From assembly GCF_000516985.1 (NCBI RefSeq), contig NW_006917091.1, positions 6,154,618-6,218,617 on the forward strand: a stretch of DNA of 64,000 nucleotides, written 5' to 3'. Both the position numbers and the translations under genes were made by a program. Positions 12,422-24,161 of the stretch are shown one piece after another. Origin of the DNA: Pestalotiopsis fici W106-1 (taxonomy: Eukaryota > Ascomycota > Sordariomycetes > Amphisphaeriales > Sporocadaceae). The notes beneath the pieces are model-generated. The model ran no database searches. It had not been told where the DNA came from and was given only the letters and a program-made list of their open reading frames with translations. The stretch's first letter is position 1, and each line of letters begins with the position of its first letter.

Positions 12422-15400
12422 ATGGCTGATCAAACCACTATGGCGGCGGCCGCCGCCATGGTCAAATCAATGGCCAACGACTCGAAATTGCACGCAACTG
12501 CCCACACCGGCGGCGATCAGCAACAATGCAAACTTCCTGGACCCAGCAGCGATGCCAAAGATAGCCTCGAACGGGAACTCGCAGCCCTAGCAGCACGAAT
12601 TCAAAGGTTAGAAGCCAAGGCTAGCATCTCGACTGCCCCAATCTTTCCCGACACCCCTAGCGAGACTGTCGATTCCATGTTTGGTGTCGAGTCCTCGTCG
12701 CCCATATCGAGCAATGGCAAGACGTATATGCGCTCAAAATTTTCCTCGGGTTCTTCAGGCCGCCCCGCTAGCCAGGAAGAGCGAACGTTCAAGACGATTC
12801 CTCTGACGGATGAGGCTCTGGAAGGTCTGCGAGAACATATTGATGACCAGTCCAAATTACTTGACAACCAACGGCAGGAATTGACACATGTCAACGCACA
12901 ACTCGTCGAACAAAAACAATTGCAGGAAAAGGCACTGAAAATCCTGGAAGAAGAGCGTGTTGCAGCCCTCGAAAGAGAGCTATGGAAACATCAAAAAGCC
13001 AACGAAGCTTTCCAAAAGGCTCTCCGTGAGATTGGTGAGATTGTCACTGCTGTAGCACACGGTGACCTCAGCAAGCGAGTGCGGATGAACTCGGTAGAAA
13101 TGGACCCAGAAATCACCACCTTCAAGCGAACGATTAATACCATGATGGATCAACTTCAGGTCTTCTCGAGTGAAGTCTCGCGTGTCGCACGTGAAGTCGG
13201 CACGGACGGCATATTGGGCGGTCAAGCCATGATTGCCGGCGTCGACGGCACATGGAAAGAGCTTACTGACAATGGTGAGTCGAATTTGGTCGTTTTGTGA
13301 ATTTATTCAGCCGCTAACCTGCCGCAAGTAAATGTAATGGCCCAAAACCTCACCGATCAAGTGCGCGAGATTGCTTCAGTCACCACAGCTGTCGCTCATG
13401 GAGATCTCACCAAGAAGATTGAGCGGCCGGCGAAGGGAGAGATCCTTGAGCTTCAACAGACTATCAACACTATGGTTGTTCAACTGGGTACATTCGCTGC
13501 CGAAGTCACCCGGGTCGCCCGCGATGTAGGAACCGAGGGCATGCTCGGTGGTCAGGCTGATGTTATGGGAGTGCAAGGCATGTGGAACGAATTGACAGTG
13601 AATGTCAACGCCATGGCCAACAACTTGACAACTCAAGTGCGAGACATTGCCAAGGTCACCACTGCGGTCGCTCGGGGCGACCTCACACAGCTGGTTCAAG
13701 CCGAATGCCGAGGCGAAATCTTGGAACTCAAGTCCACCATCAACTCCATGGTGGGCCAGCTGCAGCAGTTTGCAGCTGAAGTCACCAAAATTGCCCGAGA
13801 GGTCGGAACAGAGGGACGCCTTGGGGGCCAGGCAACTGTTAATGACGTGCAAGGTACCTGGCGCGATCTGACCGACAATGTCAACGGTATGGCCATGAAC
13901 CTGACTACGCAAGTACGAGAGATATCCAAGGTGACTACCGCTGTCGCAAAGGGTGACCTGAGCACCAAGATTAGCGTGGAAGCAAAGGGCGAGATACTAC
14001 AGCTCAAGAATACCATCAACTCCATGGTGGACCGTCTCAGCACGTTTGCATTTGAGGTTACCAAACTTGCCAAGGAAGTCGGCACAGATGGTACTCTCGG
14101 CGGTCAAGCGCGTGTTGATGATGTTGAAGGGAAATGGAAGGATCTTACCGAGAATGTCAACACCATGGCGTCCAACCTCACCTCGCAGGTGCGGGGAATT
14201 TCTACCGTCACTCAAGCCATTGCAGATGGTGACATGAGCCAGAAGATCACTGTCACTGCAGGAGGTGAAGTGGCATTACTCAAGGATACCATCAACAACA
14301 TGGTGGACAGGCTCTCCGTTTTCTGTAACGAAGTGCAACGAGTGGCCAAGGACGTCGGAGTCGACGGCAAGATGGGTGGTCAAGCAGACGTAGCTGGCCT
14401 GAAGGGTCGGTGGAAGGAGATTACCGCCGACGTCAACACGATGGCCACCAACTTGACGACGCAAGTGCGAGCTTTCGGCGATATCACTAATGCTGCTACC
14501 GATGGGAACTTCACAAAACTTGTCGACGTGGAAGCGTCTGGTGAGATGGACGAGCTGAAGCGCAAGATCAACCAAATGGTGTACAATCTTCGAGACAGTA
14601 TCCAGCGAAACACCTTGGCCAGGGAAGCTGCCGAGCAGGCGAACAAGACGAAATCCGAATTCCTAGCCAACATGTCCCACGAAATCCGTACCCCGATGAA
14701 CGGTATCATCGGCATGACGCAGCTGACTTTGGACACCGACCTGACACAGTATCAAAGAGAGATGTTAAACATTGTCAACAACCTTGCCAACAGTTTGCTG
14801 ACTATCATTGACGATATCCTGGATCTTTCAAAGATCGAGGCGAAGAGAATGGTTATTGAAGAAATCCCGTATACATTACGTGGTACTGTCTTTAACGCCC
14901 TCAAGACCCTCGCAGTCAAGGCAAATGAGAAATTTCTTGATCTCACCTACTGCGTTGAGAGTTCAGTACCAGACTACGTCGTTGGTGACTCGTTCCGTCT
15001 ACGACAGATTATTTTGAACCTGGTCGGCAATGCCATTAAGTTCACGGAGCATGGAGAGGTCCGACTCTCCATCCAGCAATCACACAAGCCTGCAAAGGAT
15101 CCCAATGAATATGCCCTTGAATTTGTCGTCACGGACACGGGCATAGGAATCCCGCAGGACAAGCTGGACCTTATCTTTGACACCTTCCAACAAGCAGACG
15201 GTTCCATGACACGAAAATTCGGCGGTACTGGTCTTGGTCTTTCCATCTCAAAGAGACTCGTTAGCCTCATGGGTGGTGATGTCTGGGTCCGTAGTACTGT
15301 TGGCAAGGGCAGCTCTTTCTACTTCACCTGCGTTGTCAAGCTAGCAGGCGGTGATCTGGCCATGATTGAGAAGCAGCTCAAGCCATACAAGGGACACCAA

Positions 15401-16424
15401 GTCTTCTTTGTCGATCGCGGCCGGACAGTCCACGGTAAACAGATTGTCGCGTCACTCCGCCATCTGGGCCTGGTGCCGGTCGTGGCTAACCAAGAGACGT
15501 ACCCTGGACTTGGATCTGACGAGCCACCATTTGATGTTATCATCGTTGATTCGATCGAGACTGCTCGTAAACTTAGAGCTATAGATCAGTTCAAGTATCT
15601 GCCAATCGTTCTACTGGCACCTGCAACACATATCAGCTTGAAGTCTTGCTTGGACTTGGGTATCACATCATATCTCACTACACCTTGTGCTCCAATTGAC
15701 CTGGGCAACGGCATGGTTCCAGCTCTGGAGAACCGTGCAACACCGTCATTGGCGGACAACACCAAATCCTTCGAAATTTTGCTTGCTGAAGACAACCGTG
15801 TCAACCAGAGGCTCGCAGTCAAGATTCTTGAGAAATACCATCATGTGGTGACGGTGGTTGGCAATGGATTGGAGGCTGTCGAGGCCATCCAGAAGAAGAA
15901 GTTTGATGTCATTCTCATGGATGTTCAAATGCCAATCATGGTACGTAATCTTTCCCTCTTGTCCGGCCAGGCGTAATACTAACATTTTGTAGGGTGGTTT
16001 CGAAGCGACAAGCAAGATTCGTGAATATGAGCGTAGCCTCGGGTCTCACAGAACACCTATCATCGCCTTGACTGCACACGCCATGATGGGAGATCGTGAG
16101 AGGTGTATCCAAGCTCAAATGGACGAGTATCTCTCCAAACCTTTGCAACAGAATCACCTCATCCAGACTATCTTGAAGTGTGCTACGCTTGGAGGTGCGT
16201 TACTTGAGAAGAACCGGGAAAGAGAACTGGACCTCGCAAAGGAGAAGAACAGCAGCACGCCGGAAAAGCAGCGCGGACCTAGTGCTCTACGTCCCAATCT
16301 GGAGGCTCGAGCTTTGACGTCGTCTTCCCGCCTCACCGGAACTTTGGACAGCCCATCTTTAGTTACGGCGGATCAAGACGATCCCATGAAAGCAGCGGCA
16401 CGTAGAAGTCTATCCGACATGTAA
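12422..16424 (+). CDS. nik1: Group III hybrid histidine kinase (Nik1/Os-1 type)
   Basis: Three exons: 12422-13274, 13329-15940 and 15993-16424, giving about 1298 aa. Introns are 54 nt (AAG acceptor) and 52 nt. A variable Ala-rich and coiled N-terminus is followed by six HAMP-type repeats, with conserved TAVAxGDL-type cores starting near residues 208, 302, 394, 486, 578 and 670. Then come HisKA with [10 protein letters not shown] (phospho-acceptor His735), HATPase_c with an N box near residue 852 (NLVGNAIKF) and a G box near 917 (GTGLGLSIS), and a receiver domain with acidic residues LLAEDN and phospho-acceptor Asp1149 in ILMDVQMP. There are no membrane segments, so the protein is cytosolic. 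Known role of the family: osmosensing upstream of the Ypd1-Ssk1-Hog1 relay, and the site of action of phenylpyrrole and dicarboximide fungicides. Kozak context CACCATGG supports the start. All catalytic residues I could check are intact. Confidence 0.97.
13043..14600 (+). repeat. Intragenic tandem HAMP-coding repeats, 276-bp period
   Basis: The core VTTAVA-type codons recur at 13043, 13379, 13655, 13931, 14207 and 14483. The last five are spaced exactly 276 bp (92 codons). The first interval is 282 coding bases once the 54-nt intron is removed. This is the expected HAMP-array architecture of group III kinases, seen here at DNA level; the last unit ([11 protein letters not shown]) is the most diverged. 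Confidence 0.9.
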
Positions 16425-17540
16425 TCAAACCCCCCAAGCTAATGAATCCTACGACCCAACAGACCTTAGTAAGAGCTCTCAGTCAGTAAGAAAAAAAAAG
16501 AAATGCTGGTAGAGCTGAGCTCTTAGCAAAGCCGGCCAGACGAAGGTTGCCCAGTTTTCCTACACAAACCATTTGTAAAGGGAAGCCCAAAGGGTACTCA
16601 GACTTGGATCCGCAATTTTGCGCCCTTGGTCCGGAAGACACGGAGTCTATGGTCTTTTTCAAACGATTCTCAACAGAATCATCGGAGTTCAGTAGCCATG
16701 GAGCATTACTCGTTTCGAGGTGGGCATATGATCATAGCTCTGCGAGAAGGGATTGGGGTGTCTATTTACTAGACAAACGTGGTCTGAACATACGTGGCGT
16801 TGATTCTCATCCTGGCGTTCTCGGTTTTTTTTTCTGGTCGAAACACCTTGAAAAGGTTGTTTAACACTGTCGTTTTTTTTCGAACACAAATTTTTCTGTT
16901 GGGTGCGTCGGAAGTCTTTACACGTCCTCAAGACGACTGTGTTTTGCCGTCGTTCTGGGTTATAAGTAAATTTTCTGTGCATTGCGGGAATTCCTTGATT
17001 ACAAGAGATGATCATCCCTCTATTTCCCCCCTTAAAGATGGTTTGGTCTCGCAACAGTTTTATATGCCTTTTCTTGGGTTTCTTCATGTAAATGCATTCA
17101 TACAGACAAAAAAAAAGTACGTCTCACGGTAGACTGCTGAATTGATATCTAATGAGAAAAAAATATTATGAACTCCAAAATGTGTTATCTGATATGGTGA
17201 AAATATCATTTTTCATGACCATAGGGACTGAATTCTCTTGTATAGATGATGATTCTGACGTGGTTGACATGTTCTGAATCTTTGCCACGTGGAACATGCG
17301 ATGCAAGTGTCAATTGGAATTGATTGATCCTTTACTTACTCGAGAGGTAGTTATGGTATGCTTGTGTGTATATGTGTATGTCTGAACCAGAAAAAGGTTG
17401 GAGAAAAGATCTAGGTATTCCCAATGGCTCCTCTCTGGGCTGGTTTAGTTTGTCTACGTGAAATATGCTTTGCCTTGCTGTGCGTCCTCATCCTGAACTA
17501 TGTAATAGATGAGTCGCCTCCTTAGGATTGCTCAGGCGCA
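16425..17540. other. Convergent intergenic region
   Basis: This lies between the 3' ends of the kinase gene (+) and the small coiled-coil protein gene (-). It is AT-rich with several short A and T runs, and should contain both 3' UTRs. No gene, tRNA or repeat was recognised. Confidence 0.6.
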
Positions 17541-18848
17541 TCACTTGTTGTCTGTCTTGCCTTTTTCCTCTGATGCCTTCGTCTTTTGCTCCTGAGTGCT
17601 GGCTGATGAACCAGGTGTATCTGCAGAAAGCACGGAAGCGCCGCCGTCCGCCTCAAACTGTGCAAGGAGAGCGTCAAGCTTGCTTTCGAGCCTGGTCAAA
17701 TTCGCCTCCATTGCGGTGGCCTGCTGTTCACCCCTGACAAGTTGTGGGTTAGTCCTCATCTGAGTGCAAGCGACGACGCGTGTGTCAGGCGATACAACTG
17801 GGGGAAAAGAAAACAAGCCGCCCTCATTGGCTCAGCAGTAGCTGGTCACGATTTGTCAACTCAACCGGTGGCATCGTACTTGCGATGTGCTCAACGAATT
17901 TTCCCGTTTTCTATACTTTACTCGAAAGAATAGTAGCCTTCTCTCAGCTGCGGACGCCAGTCACCAGAGACACCGCTTGTGGGGGTCCAGACCCCGAACG
18001 GCCGGCAACATAGTGCCTTATTCCATGTACGAAGGGTAGTAGACGACAATAGTCGAGGAAGAGAGACTATACATGGTACAGGCAGGCAATGGGCTGATAC
18101 TGGTATGCAGGTCTGTCTGTCTGTCACATGGGGTTTTGGGAACCCGATTGCTGTTTGCGACGGCCAGGTCTAGATTGTGGTGGCGGGCAGCAGGGGCTTT
18201 TTAACTCAGGGGATGGGGTTTCGGGGTGGGATTCTGGAAAATGGCATGCCGAGCGATGGCGGTAAACAGAGAAGGGAAGAAAGAGGACACAAAAAAAAGT
18301 TCGAGCGTTGGGTATGCAGTTCGTGGCGGGGAGGAGGCGAGAAGGGCTGGACCCGTCTTGGGCTAAGATTTTCGATGCATGCGAAAAGGGTATGGGGTAG
18401 ACAAGATGAGTTTCGCATGAATGTACCATATGGAACATGATGAGGCGATACGTTGAGTGTCTGTCTGTCTGTGTGTCTTTCTTTCTTTGCGGTCGAGAAC
18501 ATGTCGAAGTCGGAATGCCTCACCTGGCGAGCTCGCGAAAGGCCTAGAACGGTCCAATAGTCAGCGCTGCGCCTGTGGGGATGGGCGATACACCAACCAG
18601 GCACGCGAATGCCGCTATGCAATGGGATTCTGATGGGTTTGTGGCTTTGCCTGAATGGACACATTTGGAACTGGGCTGACATATAGGGCAGAAACTAAAT
18701 GTGGTAACCCCAACGGGACGGTAGGTAGAGTAAATCTACAGTGGTAGAGAGGGCTGAGAGTGTTGTGGGAAATACGCACCTGGGCCAAATCGGCTTCTGA
18801 CGATGGGCCTGCTGCAGGGCCGCTACTGGCCTTGTCGTCTCGGGACAT
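17541..18848 (-). CDS. Small coiled-coil protein of unknown function, with a 20-nt microexon
   Basis: Three exons on the minus strand: 18848-18780, 18524-18543 (20 nt) and 17733-17541. Together they encode about 93 aa in one frame. Donors are GTGCGT and GTGAGG; acceptors are TTCTAG and TTGTCAG, the latter preceded by a CTAAC branch site. The spliced product has a Ser/Ala-rich acidic start, then a helical core running through AFRELARGEQQATAMEANL and LTRLESKLDALLAQFE, then a polar Ser/Lys/Glu tail. The heptad-like leucines suggest a coiled coil. The microexon supplies AFRELA and joins the two halves of the helix, which argues that it is real. I do not recognise the family by name; it looks like a conserved fungal hypothetical. 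Introns of 236 and 790 nt are long for this genome, so another small exon could exist. Confidence 0.65.
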
Positions 18849-19654
18849 GGTCACGAGGGACGAGCGAGGCCGCGAGATGGAGAGGAGAGAGACGAGAAGA
18901 ACGAGGGCAAACGATGCCAGGAAAGGGGAAAGGAGAGAGGGGAGCGGCCCGCAACTGGACAAACCACCGCTGAGCAAAAGGTACGTTTTTTTTTTCTGGA
19001 TCGTCGATGGGGAAATACACAGGGGCGGGAGACACGAGATGTTTTGGGGATTATCCAGAACTTATTTTTTTCTCTGAGAGGAATCGAGATCCCGATGGCA
19101 ACGTCGTACGTTGGAGGTGAGAAGGTGTCAAAATGAAGAACTGTGACGCAGCTGATTTGACCGTCAAACGCGTGGGGAAAGGCTTAGAGCCAATACAGTA
19201 TTCAATGAATCTGCATTGATTATTCCGTATGGATTACCGTATAGATATGCAATTAAGCGAAGTCCGCACGTGAGCTGGGAACGCTACATACCATATTCTA
19301 TAGAGTAGGTACATCTCAGATCACGATCTATTAGATGAGATATATATAAATGATGACAGAATCTTGCTTTCCTCTCTTAGCTAGTCACTTATACTGGATT
19401 AGACAGCGAGCCTGGCAAGCTGACCACGTGCTTTGCATTCGACAGGAGCGCAGACACATGTACATTTATCCAGGTCAAGTTTCGGTGATTCTGTGTTACC
19501 ACAGCGTAACTCTCTAGGCCACATGCAATTGATGAAAACCCAAGTGTATGTATGTTTCGCCCCAGACTTGTGGGTCTGTGATCAGTGCACTACTTTCTCT
19601 GTCTGTACTTGCTGCATTCACTACATTTTAGCCACTAAATCCATACTAATGATA

Positions 19655-20050
19655 CATGTAGGGGGTTTACCCGATTTGAGACCATGCTGTTGGGCAGGTC
19701 AAATTTCCCCTAAAAGGCTAGTCTGGCGAGCAGATGCTGGCCTCGAAAATTGAGATGCTATAATTTATAGGGAACATATTTCCACTTAACCACGCTGGTT
19801 CGCTCTTGCCATTTTGAATAAGCAGGGCTATCGTCGTTATTTTAATATAATTACCAGTTAACAGAGTATCTAGCTTGACCAGATGTCAATATCGTAAATA
19901 GCCAAAATGTATATATCGGTTTTGTCCATTCTGAAAAATTTCGAAAACAGAGATTCTATTATTTTCCACGCTAGCCATAAAAAGGAAAAAATAATAACTA
20001 TCAACAGCATAGCACCAGCGTCATCTCAAATCTAGTAAACCCCCTACATG
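19655..20050. mobile_element. MITE-like element with terminal inverted repeats and TA target duplication
   Basis: The left end CATGTAGGGGGTTTAC (19655-19670) is matched exactly in inverse orientation by GTAAACCCCCTACATG (20035-20050). Both ends are bordered by TA (19653-19654 and 20051-20052). After a two-base mismatch the inverted match resumes (GATTTGAGA), giving about 27 bp of TIR, and weaker similarity continues inward (AAAAGGCTAGTCTGG against TTTATGGCTAGCGTGG read inverted). The 396-bp interior is AT-rich with no open frame. Size, TIRs, TA duplication and lack of coding fit a non-autonomous Tc1/mariner/pogo-type element. I saw no second copy in this window. A family name cannot be given without a database search. 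Confidence 0.75.
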
Positions 20051-20081
20051 TATGCAGTGTCAAGTGCTGTTGCTGTGTACC

Positions 20082-20106
20082 TTTTTTTTTTTTTTTTTTT
20101 TTTTTT
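20082..20106. repeat. Homopolymer T25
   Basis: An uninterrupted run of 25 T begins 30 bp beyond the TA flank of the inverted-repeat element. It lies outside the TIR, so it is probably unrelated. Confidence 0.9.
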
Positions 20107-23100
20107 CATTATACGTAGCTGGTTTTATGGCTTCCTCCAAGCACAATGCATAATCGGCAAAACTTCCGATCAGCTATCCTCATGGTGGAAACATGGATGG
20201 TAGCCACATGGCCCAAAGTCTATGTGCAATTCCGTGCTTGCGACTCGTGCAACAGATGGGAATTTACATTACATGACATAGGCAATCCATACAACGTTGA
20301 TCTTCCATCCGGATCTGCAGCTTGCCACCCACCTCCAATGCTAGGTATCGGTGTTATTCCCGTAGAGGGGTGATCTCGATGCAGCATAAGCTGGTATGTA
20401 AACTACACATTCACGCCAGAGGCCAACAGTGAACCTGAGCCTTCCTCGTGGCTTTACAGGCCAGTTTTTTTTTTTTCTCTTCCTGTTATCGCCGTCAGCC
20501 GCTTCGTACAAAGCAGCACGTACCGTAGGATCCTGGTATCAAATCCCGGAGTACCTTGAGGGTGGGGGAAGACGACTCCAAAGCCTGCCCGAATTCTTGC
20601 TCACAATAGTGTCAACGCTTTTCGATCCTCACGCAAGTGACCGATCCACGATGTTGCCTTGACATCTCTGCCTGGGATGCATCCGACCTATTAGACGAAC
20701 GCCCAGCTTGCGTCTCCTCTCTCCCTCTCTTCTTCTCTAACTTGCTTGTAGAGCACCACTTTAAATACATTACAACGGATTGAATCCTTGCCGTAGGCCA
20801 TTCCAGACACTTTCAAACACTGGACGGTCATGGAGTTTGTTATGGAGTTTTCATGCTCTGATGGGGTTTATAAACAATCAACCTTCGTCATCGTGCCTCT
20901 CTAGGCAGCTTTGCGAAGCGTACGGGTGGCCTTGTAGGGTTCGTTGGTGGACACGGTCCTGGCATGTGCTCTGGGAGTTGAACTGTACTACTACTATAGT
21001 AGCGACAGTAGTGTCAGCAGCTCTGCTTTGGATGAGGGTTTCTTCTACGCGACACGCAATCCTATTCTCTCCCATGGCGGGTTGGCGCACTATGGTCGGC
21101 TTCCTGCCGATACGTCATCAACGGGCATGATATTTGAATCATCCAAGGTGTCTCGTTCGCGACATTCAAGTTATTCCGAGGGCTAGCAATGTAGGATTGG
21201 GTTGAGGTTCTTTGTGCCGCTGCGGGATCGCGATGCATTTGGCCACAAAAAGGCGCCGCCCACGTATAAGAAGCCGTTGCGGTTCCGTGGTTCGTCAAGA
21301 GCTGCGCTTCGATCTCGATCCCAGGACGCCATGCCTATTGCATGCTTTATGACTCTCACCCAAAAGGCAGTACACACACCAGAAGGCAGGCACACATTAC
21401 ATCTCTGACTGCGGGAAAGTCTCACTATTGTTCTGGATACCGTACTTGATCACGATTTCAAATGTTGCCTTCATGGTTGAAGTGGCTTATGTGATGCAAT
21501 CCAATCGTCAGAGGAACGTGCGTCTCTGCTAATATGTAACATCAAAATTCATGATCTACCATACGGGAGAGTTAGTCCTGGCTATCAATTGCCTCCTCGT
21601 CGTCCAAGCAAAGGGAAGTGTCCGTCTGGTTTCAACCGACTTGCAGCCAAAAGCATGCATACTTGTTGGCGAAACAACAATGGATTTATTAGCTCGTTGT
21701 ACTTCTTTTTCTTCTTCTTCGCAGCCAGGATGTCAGGGTTTTGCTCGCGCATGCATGCAAGTCTACGAACTATTTTGATGTGGACTACGGCGTTCTTGGC
21801 TGCTTGGTTTGTGCAACAACCGTTGTGCGTTGCCAGATCGATCGACCTACCTCCACAGCACAAATGATAATGATCCTGGATTGCCTGGGTATTCCACATT
21901 GCCACTACACCCAGATGAGCCAGAGCATGACAGGCAAACATGCCCTTGAGATAACTATGTAGGTTATTAGACAATAGTAGGTAGGTGGATGTACGAAGAA
22001 GTACCCTAAAAACATGTATGAAGGTGCACACATTACATTACCGGGAGCAAGCCTTCATCGACATGGGGCCTGAGGGGTATCCCTGACCTTTGGACTCATT
22101 TCATCTGTACAAACTACAAAGAAATACAGATGGGCAGGACTTGCACCGTCTGTCTACATGGAAAACATGGAACACCTCGTGAGCTGTTTTCTCTTTGATC
22201 TCTCTCTAGTCTGTACGGATATGTATATATGGGGGTATTTTGGTCTCAGTGTTGCTGTTATTGATGAGAAGAGTGGGAATCGCGTACCGAGCCTACCAAA
22301 GAGATACCTGCGCAAGGTAACGATTTAAGGCTGGGGGGCTGGTTATGACGAAGTTCTCCGGTCCAGGCAGTTCTGCGGGTGGCATTTTAACATTGGACGT
22401 TCTTCTTCTAGACGACGCTACCTACCTACACTACCGTACATGGATCCTTACCAGCAACCCAGAACTGCGGTATCCACAATCCATGGATGTATCTCTGCTT
22501 GTCATTCAACTGTCCACACAGCGGCTCCTTATCCCCTGGAACACTGAAGCATGGCCAATTGGCAGCCTGGCAGAATTCATGGTTGTGGATTCCCTCTATT
22601 TATTTTGCCTCTTAATTTCTCAGCAGCTGGGCAACTGGGGTTTGTTCTGGTTGTTCCTGGAAGCGTCCGCCTCATGAATGAATTAAATACGCTACTGCTG
22701 CTATCACGATTGCATGGACAAAGTACAAACACAGGTAGATCAATGGTCTGATTTGCTCAAGTCTGCTAGGTGGTCTTCGCTAGCTTACCTGACGGAATAC
22801 TCGCGCTCCTCCTCCACCCCCCCTGCGTTGCCATACCTGCCCGGCCAGACGTGGTCTTCCCAGGTACATGCATCCAGTTGATGCTTGGCTGTCGGCACCT
22901 CGGTCAATCGATCCCACTTATTGCCTAAGACGTAGCATCAGCCCGCTACAGTGAGGTAGGTACCGCGTTCTAGCAGCTACTCGCAGGCTCTAGGTGAGTA
23001 AAAACGACCCGGCTCGCCTCTAGGCCTCTAACTACCCTACCGTCTCCCGCTGTGGCTACAATAACAAGAAGGCTAAGAAGGTCGGGTCTGGTAGGTAGCG

Positions 23101-24161
23101 ACCCCCTCAACTTGCAAATGGCCTCCTCCCCCGTAACTGTATGTACCTCGTGGTCGTAGCGCCGTTTCCCGTTTTTTTCTCCCTCCCAAAAAACCCGTTC
23201 TGATCCCGATCCTTTGTTGGCGTTTCGTCAACCTAGATCTCAGAATCGGTGATGGATCGTGTTAACCTCCAAGTGTCTGGCCATTGCCTACTGATGCTAA
23301 TTCTTCCAGTTTCCCATCCACATTACCATTAACTATCTGCAAAATACAGACTTTCCCATTTAGTTTGCTCAACGCCACGGCCAACCGCTTTCTTTGACTT
23401 TCTGGCACTTTACCTCATCTTGACGGTGCGCCCAGTCAAGTCTCCATACGTACATACATCCCCTCCATGCGTACAGGCCAGGCCTACTACGTCCATACAT
23501 ACATACCGTTCTTCCTTTCTGGTGAGGTCAGGTAAAAAGTACTCACTCTTGTACCACGATTACTACCTACCTGGGTCTGCTTCTCAAGGATTCGGCCCCT
23601 CCAAAAAAAAAAAAAAACACGCGACGCAGCCAAGGGGGAGACAAGAGAAAATAACAAAAAACCAATCGCCTTTTTTGCGCCTTGCTCTCGAGGCAAAACG
23701 CATGCATTTCATCGCCGCAGGCACACCCACCACCCCTGATCACACAGTAGCAAGCTCTTCTTTTTCTTCTCGGTTCGGTTATTCTGGGACGCAGACCAGC
23801 CGGCACAACACATAAGCAAGCTTCCCACGATAGTGTCCCTTCAAACCCCGTCTCGTAATAGAACGAATGCCTATAGCACGTCGCCTTGTCGACGCCGACA
23901 TCCACTCTACCCGCCAGTGCTATCCCGACCAACCTGGTTATTAGACCGGACAGAAACCGGGAGCTCCTTGTGAGAAAACAAGAAACAACAAAATTCCGCC
24001 CACAAGCCTGTCGCCCTTACCGAAGCGACCTCTTTTGCCTACTTAGCTATATCGCTCGAGAAAGAACAATCGATCAACCAAGCTGAACTTTCTCCAGCAG
24101 TCTATGCACCCAGTAGCACCTCGACTCAACCCGCCGCCGCTCGCGCGGCCAATCCGGCCAT

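Larger units (their letters stand above)
18849..24161. other. 5.3-kb divergent intergenic region
   Basis: This lies between the start of the small coiled-coil gene (-) and the SAM/HMG-box gene (+). Apart from the inverted-repeat element at 19655-20050 and homopolymer runs, I see no gene. The last 1.3 kb is rich in TACCTACC-type words and pyrimidine tracts and probably holds the promoter and leader of the HMG gene. Confidence 0.55.
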
